Source of the DNA: Flavobacterium silvaticum
GTDB taxonomy: Bacteria > Bacteroidota > Bacteroidia > Flavobacteriales > Flavobacteriaceae
DNA: 64,000 nt
Reading direction: 5' to 3'
Assembly (NCBI RefSeq): GCF_012911565.1
Contig: NZ_JAAMPU010000104.1
Coordinates: 1 to 64,000, forward strand
Positions within the stretch are counted from its first letter, which is position 1. The number at the start of each line of letters is the position of its first letter. The notes beneath the pieces are model-generated. The model had not been told where the DNA came from and ran no database searches. It saw nothing but the letters and a program-made list of their open reading frames with translations. The position numbers and the translations under genes were made by a program. Shown here piece after piece: positions 24,442-34,242 of the stretch.

Positions 24442-27400
24442 CCATGAAGAACAACTTTAGAAGGAACCTGTTTATAGGATTCGGGATTTCAGTACTCATA
24501 CTGCTCGTCAGTTCCATCGCTTCTTACCTAAGCATCAAAAAGCTATTGGAAAGCAGCGCCATGGTGAACCATACGCAGGAAGTGTTGGCCAACCTTAATG
24601 AAGCTTCGGCGGTAATGACCAATGCCCAAAACGGGATGCGCGGTTACATCATTACCGGAGACGATAAATTCCTCGATGACTATTCCTATGCCGAAAGCCG
24701 GACCAATGCCCATTTCGAAAGGCTCCAGAAACTTACCGAAGACAACCCGAAGCAACAGGACGCGTTACGTGAAATCCTTCCGTTGCGCAATGAGTTTTTC
24801 AGGTATCTGAGAGTGCGGGTAGAAGACCGTCAGAAAAACGGTTTCCACGTGGGCGACATAGGTACGGGAAAAAAAATCATAGACCAGACACGTGTTATCC
24901 TTAAAAAGATGGAGGATGAGGAAAAACGGCTATTGCTCTTCCGGATGCAGGCTTCTGAAAAGAACGCGAATTACAGCATCTGGCTTATCATCATTGCCGC
25001 CATACTCGCCATATTGATCAGTGTGGTTTTCTTTTTAAGGGTCATAGCCGATTATGGGGAACGACTGAAACTCAATCTCAAATTAGAGGAAAAAGACAAA
25101 GAAATTGCGAGCCGTATTACTGCCATCAGTGGAATCGCCCAACAAATTTCACAAGGGAATTACAAAGTCAGGACAGATGATAAGTCGACTGACGACCTTG
25201 GTGCCGTAGGTGATTCACTAAACAATATGGCTTCGGAACTCGACCGGTCGTTCACGGCCTTATCAGATAAAGAATGGCTGCAGACAGGACGCGCCGGGCT
25301 TAGCGAAGCCATGTTGGGCGATAAGGACCTCGAGCAATTATGCCGCGACATCATTATGTATATGGTGGATTTCACCAATTCAGATGCGGCAGTGATCTAT
25401 ATTAATGAAGGAGACGATTTCAGGCTCATGGCGGGTTACAATTACCAACCCGCGCCGGAACGACAATTCATCAAACGCGGGCAAGGGCTTTCAGGCCAGG
25501 CAATCGATGCCGGGAAATTATTGGAAATAAACGGTATCAGTGAGGGCTCGATCAGGATTTCATATGCGCTTGGCGAAATACAACCGACCCATATCGTGGC
25601 TTTGCCGTTACTGGATTCAGATGCTACAGGGGTCATCGAATTTGCGCGTGCCGATTATTTCGATGCGTTGGAACTTGAATTCCTGTCTTCCGTAGGAAAT
25701 ACTATTGGCATTGGCATCCGTGCTGCCCAAAACCGCGCACGCGTGCAGGAACTTCTTGAAGAAACACAGGCACAATCTGAAGAACTGCGTGCACAGCACA
25801 CCGAACTCGAAAGTATAAACGTAGAACTCGAAGCCCAGGCCGAAAAGCTTCAGGCTTCGGACGAAGAGCTCCGCGTACAACAGGAAGAACTGCAACAGGC
25901 CAATGAAGAGTTATCAGAGAGAAGCGTGTTGCTTGAAGAACGCAATACAGAAATCTTACAGAAATCGGAAGATCTGGAACGAAGCACGCGATACAAATCT
26001 GAATTCCTGGCCAATATGTCCCACGAACTCCGGACGCCTTTGAATTCTATCTTGTTGCTGAGCCGGTTGCTGTCTGAGAATACAGATGAGAACATGAACG
26101 AGGAACAGATCGAATTCGCGAAAGTCATCCAGAGTTCAGGGAACGGTTTGCTTGGCCTCATCGATGAAATCCTCGACCTGTCTAAAATCGAGGCCGGAAA
26201 AATGGACCTCGAATTCATGGAAACATCCGTCGCGGAAATCGGGATCGGGATGCACAACCTTTTCGATCAGGTAGCCAAAGAGAAAAACCTGGTGTTCAAA
26301 GTCGATGCAAAACCGACGGCTCCGGTTGTGATCAAAACCGACAGAATGCGTCTGGAGCAGATCCTGAAGAACCTCATTTCAAACGCCCTTAAATTTACGT
26401 CCCAAGGTTCCGTAACACTTGAAGTGCGGCCAGATCCGGCGAATTCACGCAACATACAGTTCAGTGTCACCGATACGGGAATAGGAATCCCACGCGAAAA
26501 ACAGCCTATGGTTTTTGAAGCGTTCCAGCAAGCAGACGGTTCCACAAAGCGCAAATATGGCGGAACCGGCCTAGGTCTTTCGATAAGCCGCGAACTGGCC
26601 AAACTGCTTAAAGGTGATATCAAACTCGAAAGTGAGCCGGGCAAAGGAAGTACATTCACGCTTACGATTCCGGTGTATGCGGGACAGGTTTCGGATATTG
26701 CTTCGGCAGTTGTGGAAAACCTCAAGCCATCATCGGCCGAAAATCTACCTCAGGCGCTTACCGATGAGCAGCGTCATTATTATGTAAGCGACGTGATTCC
26801 GGATGATGTACCCGACGACCGTGATGGAATTTCAGACAAAGACAAAACCATACTTATTGTTGAGGATGATGTCAATTTTGCCAAGACACTTCTCGAATTC
26901 ACCCGAAAACGCGGATACAAAGGTGTCGTGAGTGTCCGTGGCGACCATGCGCTGAACCTGGCGTTGCAGTATCATCCGTCGGGAATTCTGCTCGATGTGC
27001 AACTCCCGATGAAAAGTGGCTGGCAGGTCATGGAAGAACTCAAGGAAAATGCGTTGACCCGTCATATTCCGGTTCACATCATGTCATCTCACAAATTGCG
27101 AAAGGAAAGCCTGATGAAAGGTGCCGTCAATTTCCTCGACAAACCTGTCGCTTTTGAACAGATGCCCGAAATTTTCAAACGCATCGAACAAATCGTCAAC
27201 CGCGAATCGCAAAAAGTCCTAATCCTTGAGGACAATCCGAAACATGCACAGGCACTCGCATATTTCCTTGAATCGCATCAGATCAATTCCGAAATCAAAC
27301 GCGAAATCAGCGAAGGCGTCACCGCTCTCAAAGAAACGGATGTGGATTGTGTGATCCTCGACATGGGAATTCCGGACCGGAAAGCCTACGAAGTACTTGA

Positions 27401-28022
27401 AAGCATCAAACAAAATCCGGGGCTCGAAGATTTACCGGTGATTGTGTTTACCGGGAAAAGTTTGTCGCTCCAGGAAGAAGTCCGCATCAAGCAATATGCA
27501 GATTCCATCATTGTGAAAACGGCCCATTCGTACCAGCGCATGCTCGACGAAATATCGCTTTTCCTGCATTTGGTTGAAGAAGGCGGAAACCCGCGGACCA
27601 AGAAAGACGGCCAACGCAAACGCAACGCGCTCCAGAATGTGCTTGAAGGCAAAACCGTTTTGGTCGTGGATGACGATGTCAGAAATATCTATTCACTTAC
27701 CAAGGCACTAGAGGCACATAAGATGAAAATCATTTCGGCCATCGACGGGAAAGAAGCGCTCGATATCATCGAAAAGAATAAATCCATAGACGTCGTGCTT
27801 CTCGATATGATGATGCCGAACCTCGACGGATATGAAACGGCAACCAGAATCCGTGAAAACCCAAAACTCAAAGAACTTCCGGTGATTGCAGTTACAGCAA
27901 AGGCCATGACAGGTGATCGCGAAAAATGCATCAATGCCGGCGCTTCGGATTATATAACCAAGCCTGTCGATGCAGACCAGTTGCTCTCGTTGCTTCGCGT
28001 GTGGCTTTACGACAAGAAATAA
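24438..28022 (+). CDS. Hybrid histidine kinase: CHASE3-HAMP-GAF-HisKA-HATPase-three receivers
   Basis: 1194 residues. Two membrane helices (about 10-30 and 181-200) bracket a CHASE3-type sensor (NAQNGMRGYIITGDDKFLDD). Then come HAMP (200-270), GAF (290-435), a Glu/Gln-rich signalling coiled coil (436-515), HisKA with the H-box NMSHELRTPLNSILLLS near 528, an HATPase domain (DTGIGIPREK, GGTGLGLSIS) and receivers near 800-915, 925-1045 and 1072-1190. Receiver 2 has DMGIPDRKAYEV and lacks the usual KP pair after its last strand (IIVKTAHSY), so it may be atypical. Its start overlaps the previous gene by 4 bases. Confidence 0.92.
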   Translation: MTMKNNFRRNLFIGFGISVLILLVSSIASYLSIKKLLESSAMVNHTQEVLANLNEASAVMTNAQNGMRGYIITGDDKFLDDYSYAESRTNAHFERLQKLTEDNPKQQDALREILPLRNEFFRYLRVRVEDRQKNGFHVGDIGTGKKIIDQTRVILKKMEDEEKRLLLFRMQASEKNANYSIWLIIIAAILAILISVVFFLRVIADYGERLKLNLKLEEKDKEIASRITAISGIAQQISQGNYKVRTDDKSTDDLGAVGDSLNNMASELDRSFTALSDKEWLQTGRAGLSEAMLGDKDLEQLCRDIIMYMVDFTNSDAAVIYINEGDDFRLMAGYNYQPAPERQFIKRGQGLSGQAIDAGKLLEINGISEGSIRISYALGEIQPTHIVALPLLDSDATGVIEFARADYFDALELEFLSSVGNTIGIGIRAAQNRARVQELLEETQAQSEELRAQHTELESINVELEAQAEKLQASDEELRVQQEELQQANEELSERSVLLEERNTEILQKSEDLERSTRYKSEFLANMSHELRTPLNSILLLSRLLSENTDENMNEEQIEFAKVIQSSGNGLLGLIDEILDLSKIEAGKMDLEFMETSVAEIGIGMHNLFDQVAKEKNLVFKVDAKPTAPVVIKTDRMRLEQILKNLISNALKFTSQGSVTLEVRPDPANSRNIQFSVTDTGIGIPREKQPMVFEAFQQADGSTKRKYGGTGLGLSISRELAKLLKGDIKLESEPGKGSTFTLTIPVYAGQVSDIASAVVENLKPSSAENLPQALTDEQRHYYVSDVIPDDVPDDRDGISDKDKTILIVEDDVNFAKTLLEFTRKRGYKGVVSVRGDHALNLALQYHPSGILLDVQLPMKSGWQVMEELKENALTRHIPVHIMSSHKLRKESLMKGAVNFLDKPVAFEQMPEIFKRIEQIVNRESQKVLILEDNPKHAQALAYFLESHQINSEIKREISEGVTALKETDVDCVILDMGIPDRKAYEVLESIKQNPGLEDLPVIVFTGKSLSLQEEVRIKQYADSIIVKTAHSYQRMLDEISLFLHLVEEGGNPRTKKDGQRKRNALQNVLEGKTVLVVDDDVRNIYSLTKALEAHKMKIISAIDGKEALDIIEKNKSIDVVLLDMMMPNLDGYETATRIRENPKLKELPVIAVTAKAMTGDREKCINAGASDYITKPVDADQLLSLLRVWLYDKK

Positions 28023-28025
28023 GAT

Positions 28026-28397
28026 ATGGCGGCAAATGTACTTTTGGTCGATGACGATCCGCGGAATATTTTCGCGTTGTCTGCCGTTTTGAAATCGCGC
28101 GGTTTTAAAGTAATTGCGTGCAATGGAGCGAAAGAGGCGATTGACATCTGTAATTCGGATCAAAAAATCGACATTGTCCTCATGGATATGATGATGCCCG
28201 GAATGGACGGATATGAAGCCATTCCACTTATCAGGGAAATACCAACACACAAAGCGACTCCCATTATTGCAGTTACCGCACAGGCTATGGTGGGTGATCG
28301 TGAAAAAAGTATCGGCGCGGGAGCCGACGGTTATGTGTCAAAGCCGGTTGACATAGATAAACTGATGGCTGTCTTTGCCGAAAATAAAGTGGGATGA
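28026..28397 (+). CDS. Single-domain response regulator
   Basis: 123 residues, one receiver domain only: VDDDPRNIFALSAVL, phospho-Asp in IVLMDMMMPGMDGYE, VTAQAMVGDREKS and Lys in GYVSKPVDIDK. It closely resembles receiver 3 of the kinase before it (VVDDDVRNIYSLTKALE), suggesting duplication of that domain. It should accept phosphoryl groups from the kinases in this operon and act through a binding partner or as a phosphate sink. Its stop overlaps the CheR start by 4 bases. Confidence 0.9.
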   Translation: MAANVLLVDDDPRNIFALSAVLKSRGFKVIACNGAKEAIDICNSDQKIDIVLMDMMMPGMDGYEAIPLIREIPTHKATPIIAVTAQAMVGDREKSIGAGADGYVSKPVDIDKLMAVFAENKVG

Positions 28398-29206
28398 CAG
28401 CGACCGACAGCGAAATCGAGGCGATTATTTCGACCATTTTTGAATATTATGGCTATGATTTCAGCGGGTATTCACGTGCGTCGTTGAACCGTCGCGTGAA
28501 CCGTTTGCTTGAACTCGGGAATTATTCACATGTCGAAGATCTGTTGTCGCGCATCCGCCATGAACCCGACTATTTTGAACGCGTCGTGGGTGATTTGACC
28601 GTGAATGTAACCGAAATGTTCCGCGATCCGCAATTCTATAAACAACTTCGCGAAAAAATTCTTCCAATAATAGGCACAAAACCATTTATCCGGATTTGGC
28701 ATGCAGGCTGTTCGACGGGAGAAGAAGTGTTCTCGATGGCCATTTTGCTTGATGAACATAAACTGCTCGAAAAGACGCTTTTGTATGCCACAGATATCAG
28801 TCCCGATGTGTTGCAGACGGCCAAAAAAGGAATATTTCCACTCCGGCAAATGAAGCAATATGCCGAGAATTATGCATCTTCCGGCGGAAAAGAAGATTTT
28901 TCGAAATACTACATGGCCAATTACGGCCTGGCAAAATTCGAGGACAGATTGATTGCCCGGATGGTTTTTTCACAACACAATCTGGTTTCGGACAGATCGT
29001 TCAATGAATTCGACCTCATACTTTGCCGCAACGTACTTATCTACTTTGACAAGGATTTGCAGAACCGCGCGCTGACTTTGTTTGACGACAGCCTTCCCAA
29101 TCTTGGGTTTCTGGCTCTCGGAAGCAAGGAAAACATAAAATTTTCAGTATTGAGCCACCGATACCAACAGGTTGAAAGAGAAAAGATATGGAAAAAGCTG
29201 CGTTGA
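28394..29206 (+). CDS. CheR-type protein methyltransferase
   Basis: 270 residues. The N-terminal helical domain (YYGYDFSGYSRASLNRRVNR) and SAM-binding domain (IWHAGCSTGEEVFSMAI, CRNVLIYFD) are those of CheR, which methylates glutamates of chemoreceptors. No chemoreceptor, CheA or CheW is encoded in the window, so the target may be a kinase of this operon, for example the coiled coil of the hybrid kinase. It overlaps the CheB gene by 19 bases. Confidence 0.9.
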   Translation: MTATDSEIEAIISTIFEYYGYDFSGYSRASLNRRVNRLLELGNYSHVEDLLSRIRHEPDYFERVVGDLTVNVTEMFRDPQFYKQLREKILPIIGTKPFIRIWHAGCSTGEEVFSMAILLDEHKLLEKTLLYATDISPDVLQTAKKGIFPLRQMKQYAENYASSGGKEDFSKYYMANYGLAKFEDRLIARMVFSQHNLVSDRSFNEFDLILCRNVLIYFDKDLQNRALTLFDDSLPNLGFLALGSKENIKFSVLSHRYQQVEREKIWKKLR

Positions 29207-29757
29207 AACTGGTCGTAATCGGAGGTTCTGCCGGAAGCGTGGACGTGATTATGCGTATCGTGCCGTTTTTGCCGTCCGATCCTGATTTTTCCATAGTATT
29301 GGTGTTGCATCGGAAATCGTCAGATGACACTACGCTTGAAGATGTCGTTTCGATAAAATCAGCTATGAAGGTTATTCCGGTCGAAGACAAAACCATGCTT
29401 GAAACGGGTGCAATTTTTATAGCCCCGTCTGATTATCACTTGCTTTTTGAACCTACGGGTGAACTGTCGCTCGACGTTTCTGAAAAAATAAATTACAGCC
29501 GTCCTAGCATAGATGTGTCTTTTGAATCTGCTGCGGCAATCTACAAAAACCGGCTTACGGCTATTTTACTCACAGGTGCGAATTCAGATGGAACGGCCGG
29601 GCTTATTTCGGTAAAAGAAAATGACGGGTTTGTGATTATACAGGATCCGGAATCGGCAGATATTCCTTTTATGCCTGCCAATGCCTTGGAAAACATGACG
29701 CCGGATTTGGTTTTGGATGTGGATGGAATTGTCAATTTCCTCAATTCAGGCTTTTAG
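29188..29757 (+). CDS. CheB-type methylesterase without receiver domain
   Basis: 189 residues, only the catalytic domain of CheB. The triad is visible: Ser in IGGSAGSVD, His in LVLHRKSSDD and Asp in LLTGANSDGTAGL. It would remove the methyl esters placed by the adjacent CheR. With no fused receiver, control must come from elsewhere, possibly the separate single-domain regulator two genes upstream. It is the last gene of the kinase operon. Confidence 0.9.
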   Translation: MEKAALKLVVIGGSAGSVDVIMRIVPFLPSDPDFSIVLVLHRKSSDDTTLEDVVSIKSAMKVIPVEDKTMLETGAIFIAPSDYHLLFEPTGELSLDVSEKINYSRPSIDVSFESAAAIYKNRLTAILLTGANSDGTAGLISVKENDGFVIIQDPESADIPFMPANALENMTPDLVLDVDGIVNFLNSGF

Positions 29758-29814
29758 ATTTTCGCAGTCTAATTTTGCTATCTTAGCCATGCCCGATGCC
29801 AATTTCAGTATCGG

Positions 29815-31263
29815 ATGCAACCAAACCAAACAAATATGCAAACTCCCGAAAACGAACATTTTAAACGTGAACTCGGCCTGCTCGACGGCTCCATGCTTGT
29901 CGTAGGTTCCATGATAGGTTCCGGAATTTTTATTGTCAGTTCCGATATGGTGCGCCAGGTTGGATCTTCTTTCTGGCTACTCGTGCTTTGGGGTTTGACC
30001 GGCTTGATAACTGTGATCGCGGCAGTCAGTTACGGAGAACTCAGCGCCATGTTCCCGAAAGCCGGCGGACAATACGTCTATCTTAAAGAAGCTTATGGAA
30101 AACTGTTAGCCTTTTTATACGGATGGAGTTTTTTCGGCGTAATCCAAACCGGAACGATAGCCGCAGTTGGTGTGGCTTTTTCAAAATTCGCAGCGTACTT
30201 GTACGAGCCGTTAAGCGATGAAAATATTTTGTACGATGCCGGATTCTTCAAGCTCAACGCGGCCCAGATCGTTTCTATCATCACCATAATTTTCCTCACG
30301 TACATCAACAGCCGCGGTGTCAAAAACAGTAAAATCCTTCAGACGGTACTTACGATAATCAAGATTGCGTCATTATTCGGATTGATCATTTTCGGATTGA
30401 TACTCGCGGCAAAATCTGAAACCTGGCATGCGAATTTTGCCGCCGGATGGGATTTCAAATCCTGTAATGTGGAAACAGGCGAGTGGCTTCCGATTGGTGG
30501 AGCGGCCATAATCGGGGCTATTTCCGCAGCGATGGTCGGTTCGGTATTTTCAAGCGATGCGTGGAACGGGGTGACTTTCATTGCGGGTGAAATCAAGAAT
30601 CCACAACGTAACGTGGGGCTAAGCTTGTTTCTCGGGACGCTTATCGTTTCCTTGCTTTATGTGCTTGCGAATGTCATGTATCTCGCGGTTATTCCGATCC
30701 AGGAAATCGCAACAGCAAAATCAGATCGGGTTGCCGTCGTAGCTTCACAGTATATTTTTGGCGGAATGGGAACGTACATCATCGCCGTTATGATCATGAT
30801 TTCGACGTTTGCCTGTAACAACGGTCTTATCATGGCCGGTGCACGCGTTTATTTTACGATGGCCAAAGACGGTTTATTCTTTGCCAAAGCAGGCCATTTG
30901 AACCAGCACAGTGTTCCGGCCTGGGCACTTTGGGCACAATGCATTTGGGCATCTTTGCTGTGCCTGACGGGAAAATATGGTGCGTTACTCGATTTTGTCG
31001 TCATCATCGTATTGATATTTTACATTCTCACTATATACGGTATTTTCAAGCTCAGGCGAACCATGCCGGATGCCGAACGACCGTACAGAGCTTTCGGTTA
31101 TCCGTTTCTTCCGGCATTTTATTTAGTGATTGCTACGGCCTTGTCACTTGCGCTTTTGTGGTTCAAGACCGATACGTGCGGCTGGGGCGTACTTATCCTG
31201 CTTGCAGGAATTCCGGTGTATTATCTGAATAAGTCAAAATCATCTGCAAACCAACCTGATTAG
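29815..31263 (+). CDS. APC-superfamily amino acid permease
   Basis: 482 residues (475 if the second Met at 29836 is used). About twelve hydrophobic helices; the first carries the APC helix-1 break LVVGSMIGSGIFIVSSDMV, and AAVSYGELSAMFPKAGGQYVY is the conserved helix-2/3 block. It should take up or exchange amino acids or amines across the inner membrane; LAT-type proteins are the nearest I recall, substrate unknown. It stands alone, with a -7-like TATCTTAG near 29780. Confidence 0.85.
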   Translation: MQPNQTNMQTPENEHFKRELGLLDGSMLVVGSMIGSGIFIVSSDMVRQVGSSFWLLVLWGLTGLITVIAAVSYGELSAMFPKAGGQYVYLKEAYGKLLAFLYGWSFFGVIQTGTIAAVGVAFSKFAAYLYEPLSDENILYDAGFFKLNAAQIVSIITIIFLTYINSRGVKNSKILQTVLTIIKIASLFGLIIFGLILAAKSETWHANFAAGWDFKSCNVETGEWLPIGGAAIIGAISAAMVGSVFSSDAWNGVTFIAGEIKNPQRNVGLSLFLGTLIVSLLYVLANVMYLAVIPIQEIATAKSDRVAVVASQYIFGGMGTYIIAVMIMISTFACNNGLIMAGARVYFTMAKDGLFFAKAGHLNQHSVPAWALWAQCIWASLLCLTGKYGALLDFVVIIVLIFYILTIYGIFKLRRTMPDAERPYRAFGYPFLPAFYLVIATALSLALLWFKTDTCGWGVLILLAGIPVYYLNKSKSSANQPD

Positions 31264-31300
31264 TCACTTTAATTTAAAATGGGCAGTTGTTTTTTTGTGC

Positions 31301-31308
31301 TACTTTTG
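31301..31308 (+). promoter_or_regulatory. -7 element of the GtrB-like operon
   Basis: TACTTTTG fits TAnnTTTG, 21 bases before the ATG at 31330. No TTG lies at the standard spacing. Confidence 0.5.
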
Positions 31309-31329
31309 CGCCAACCGTAAATTCATCCA

Positions 31330-32271
31330 ATGAATACAAATCATTTAGCGATCATTGTTCCGTGTTATAACGAAAAGGAAGTCATCACTGAGACTGCGGC
31401 CTTTTTATCGCGAATCCTGGATCAGTTGCTTTCTGAAGGAAAAATAGGCAAAGGTTCTGTTTTGTGCGTGGATGATGGCAGTAAAGACGGTACCTGGCAG
31501 ATCATTGAAAATTTATCGGCCAACAATCCATATATAAAGGGGTTGAAGCTTTCCAGAAATGTTGGCCATCAGAATGCCTTATGGGCCGGATTGGAATGGG
31601 CGGCGGAAAATTGTGATGTTGCGGTTTCCATCGATGCAGATTTGCAGGACGATCCGTATGCGATACTCCAGATGATCGATTTGTTCAACCAGGGAAAAGA
31701 AGTGGTTTACGGCGTTCGGTCTGTTCGCAAAAGCGATACTTTTTTCAAACGCAACACCGCCTTATTTTTCTACAAGCTCATGACCGGAATGGGCGTCGAT
31801 ATTGTCTACAATCACGCCGACTACAGGCTGTTGAGCAAGCGTGCCCTTGAAGCATTCGTGTCTTATCCGGAGCGCAATTTATTCCTTCGCGGCATGGCGA
31901 CCCAAATTGGTTTCCAATCGGCTGAGGTTTTTTATGAACGTTCGGAACGTTTTGCCGGCGAATCCAAATATCCGTTTGTCAAGATGCTCAATTTCGCCCT
32001 TGACGGAATCACTTCCTTTTCGATCCGTCCGTTGCGGCTTATTGTTTTTGCAGGAGGGATTTTTATCCTCATTGCAATAGCTGTCGTGATTTACGGTCTG
32101 ACGGCTTATTATGAAGGCCGCGCGATACCAGGTTGGACATCTTTATTGGTTTCGCTGTGGTTCATTGGCGGAAGTATCCTCATGGCAATCGGGATAATTG
32201 GCGAATACATTGGTAAAATATATAAAGAGGTCAAACGCAGGCCGCGCTATTTTATCGATAAGGAAATATAG
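31330..32271 (+). CDS. GT2 polyprenyl-phosphate sugar transferase (GtrB/DPM1-like)
   Basis: 313 residues. The GT-A domain shows IVPCYNEKEVITETA, the DxD-type SIDADLQDDP near residue 100 and RSVRKSDTFFKRNTA, followed by two C-terminal membrane helices (LRLIVFAGGIFILIAIAVVI and WFIGGSILMAIGIIGEYI). This is the layout of GtrB-like enzymes that load a sugar onto undecaprenyl phosphate. The next gene, 2 bases away, is a polytopic membrane protein that could use the product. Confidence 0.88.
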   Translation: MNTNHLAIIVPCYNEKEVITETAAFLSRILDQLLSEGKIGKGSVLCVDDGSKDGTWQIIENLSANNPYIKGLKLSRNVGHQNALWAGLEWAAENCDVAVSIDADLQDDPYAILQMIDLFNQGKEVVYGVRSVRKSDTFFKRNTALFFYKLMTGMGVDIVYNHADYRLLSKRALEAFVSYPERNLFLRGMATQIGFQSAEVFYERSERFAGESKYPFVKMLNFALDGITSFSIRPLRLIVFAGGIFILIAIAVVIYGLTAYYEGRAIPGWTSLLVSLWFIGGSILMAIGIIGEYIGKIYKEVKRRPRYFIDKEI

Positions 32272-32273
32272 AT

Positions 32274-33692
32274 ATGCTGAATTTCATAAAACAATCATTC
32301 CGGTTTTCGATCAAATCCATTTTAGCGTTCAGCCTGTTGTCTTTCCTGATCTGTGTGGCTGTTTTTAGCCGAAGTTATCCGGATCAATTTTCGTTTCGTG
32401 ACATGATCTGGTTCCCGATTGGAATACTGCTCTGTGCCGGACTTTATTATTTGTGGATTTGGCTCTTAGGGAAATCGAATCGGTTCACCATATTCTTTTT
32501 GAGCACTTTGTCGTTGGCTTGTTATGGTATTGGCCTTGTTTCATTCGATACGCAACCTGTTTCAGATTATAAGATGATCTGGCAAACGGCGAATGAAATT
32601 GCCAATGGCACGTTCGACGCCAATCTTTTAAAAGGATATGATTACATGGCAGTTTATCATTGGCAGATTGGAATGGCGGTGCTTGAATCGGTACTCATAA
32701 AACTATTCGGATCACATTTTACCGTTTTAAAAGTATTCTCCTGCGTTTGTTCGCTGCTCATCAGTTATCTGGTTTATGTGATTACGAGTTCCAAAATTGG
32801 GCTTTCGGCAGGGAAAGCGGCTTATGTACTATCGGCTGTTTTTGTATCGTACATCATGTCGGTGAATCAGCTCAGTAATCATCAATTCGGAACCATCTTT
32901 TTGCTTTTGTCATTGTATTTTCTGGATAAGCAGAAGTATAAGTTCGCTTTGTTGGGAGGAATTTTAGCCGCCGTGCTCAACGTATTCCGCGCTATTGCCA
33001 TCATTGTCCTGGTCGCAGCGATCGTCATCGCAATCTATCGGATGTTGCGCGATGGAAAAGTGGCATTTCATCTAAAAAATCTCGCACTTACCCTTATAGG
33101 TTATGCAATTTCCACGGCCTTGTTTTCTGTTGTATTCCTTCAGTTGCATTACACTTCGGGGCCAATCACAGAAAACAGGATTCCGTATTTCAAGTTCCAC
33201 AAGGGACTAACCGAATACAGTGAGCCATTTACCGATTTAAAACGTTTTGATGGCAATCAGCAGGAATTCAACAACTGGGAGAAAAAAGAGGTAGGGGTTT
33301 TACTTGGGAATCCGAAAGGAACTGCGGTTTTTGTCGCCAACAAAATGGTGCGTTTCCTCGGGCTCTTTGACGGACAGTTTGAACACACCTACAACCAGGA
33401 CGAGACAGTCTGGAAAAAAAATCCGGTAAGGGCATTCTATTCCATTGGATGGATGCAATATGCTATATACGTCTTGCTGGCCCTGATAGGTTATTCGTGG
33501 TGGTGCAAACGCAACGATTTGGATATTTTCCAGGTTTGGTTCGTTGGCAATACGCTGGTTTATTTGTTCATAGAAGCCATTTCACACTACAGGTTCGAGC
33601 ATTATATTTTTATTTTTATGATGGCGGGCTGCGGATTTACAGTGATTAAAAACAGATTTTCTGCAAAAGCTGAAGATTCGGTTATATCCTGA
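32274..33692 (+). CDS. Polytopic membrane protein, probable GT-C-type glycosyltransferase
   Basis: 472 residues with about ten to twelve hydrophobic helices. An early extracytoplasmic loop has SFDTQPVSDYKMIW, in the place where GT-C enzymes (ArnT, PMT and GtrS types) carry their acidic catalytic residue. Close coupling to the GtrB-like gene (2 bases) supports a role in moving the lipid-linked sugar to an acceptor outside the membrane. The family assignment is by topology and context only. Confidence 0.65.
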   Translation: MLNFIKQSFRFSIKSILAFSLLSFLICVAVFSRSYPDQFSFRDMIWFPIGILLCAGLYYLWIWLLGKSNRFTIFFLSTLSLACYGIGLVSFDTQPVSDYKMIWQTANEIANGTFDANLLKGYDYMAVYHWQIGMAVLESVLIKLFGSHFTVLKVFSCVCSLLISYLVYVITSSKIGLSAGKAAYVLSAVFVSYIMSVNQLSNHQFGTIFLLLSLYFLDKQKYKFALLGGILAAVLNVFRAIAIIVLVAAIVIAIYRMLRDGKVAFHLKNLALTLIGYAISTALFSVVFLQLHYTSGPITENRIPYFKFHKGLTEYSEPFTDLKRFDGNQQEFNNWEKKEVGVLLGNPKGTAVFVANKMVRFLGLFDGQFEHTYNQDETVWKKNPVRAFYSIGWMQYAIYVLLALIGYSWWCKRNDLDIFQVWFVGNTLVYLFIEAISHYRFEHYIFIFMMAGCGFTVIKNRFSAKAEDSVIS

Positions 33693-33701
33693 TTCGGTCT
33701 C

Positions 33702-34166
33702 TTACAAATTATATTTCACAAGCCAGACGAGTTGTCCCAAATGATAACTGTCGTGTTGCAGGATTCCGTGTATCACATCCCGGACGCTGTAACTTGTGCC
33801 CTTATATTTTTCAGATGCCTTATCATCGTCATACTGATGTTCCAGAAATGACAGCCATTCTTCCTGTGTTTTGGCTAAATTATCGAGAGCAGTTTGCCAT
33901 GCTTTTGCAGATGTGTCAATGACCGGACTAAAAAAATTATCCTGTGGGCTTTGAAGCTGGTCGCCTTTGATCCGGGTCAGTACATGTTGGCGCCAACAGG
34001 CCATATGATGGACAATTTGCCAGATTGAATTCGGGACGGTTTTAGGTTGTGCCGATGCTTTATCCGCCGATACATCTTTGAGCGTTGCCATTATGGTATT
34101 GTCAAGCCACGGATTGCCGTCAAAAAGCGATTCGAACTGACGTGCAAGGAATTTATTCTCATTCAT
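33702..34166 (-). CDS. DinB-family protein
   Basis: 154 residues, a four-helix bundle of the DinB/YfiT type. The putative metal-binding histidines are in QIVHHMACWRQHV and GILQHDSYHLGQLVW. Members act as metal-dependent thiol-type transferases or are of unknown function. It ends 9 bases from the convergent end of the membrane protein gene. Confidence 0.85.
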   Translation of the reverse strand: MNENKFLARQFESLFDGNPWLDNTIMATLKDVSADKASAQPKTVPNSIWQIVHHMACWRQHVLTRIKGDQLQSPQDNFFSPVIDTSAKAWQTALDNLAKTQEEWLSFLEHQYDDDKASEKYKGTSYSVRDVIHGILQHDSYHLGQLVWLVKYNL

Positions 34167-34193
34167 GATTTCGAGATATTGAAAATTTAAGGT

Positions 34194-34222
34194 AAAAAAA
34201 AATCCGTCGGGAATGACGGACT
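34194..34222 (-). terminator. GAPDH terminator
   Basis: Minus strand: TCCGTC pairs with GACGGA (34220-34215 with 34208-34203), followed by a T-run (complement of 34194-34202). It lies just past the GAPDH stop at 34243. Confidence 0.8.
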
Positions 34223-34242
34223 TTAGGTTAAGATTGACATGC

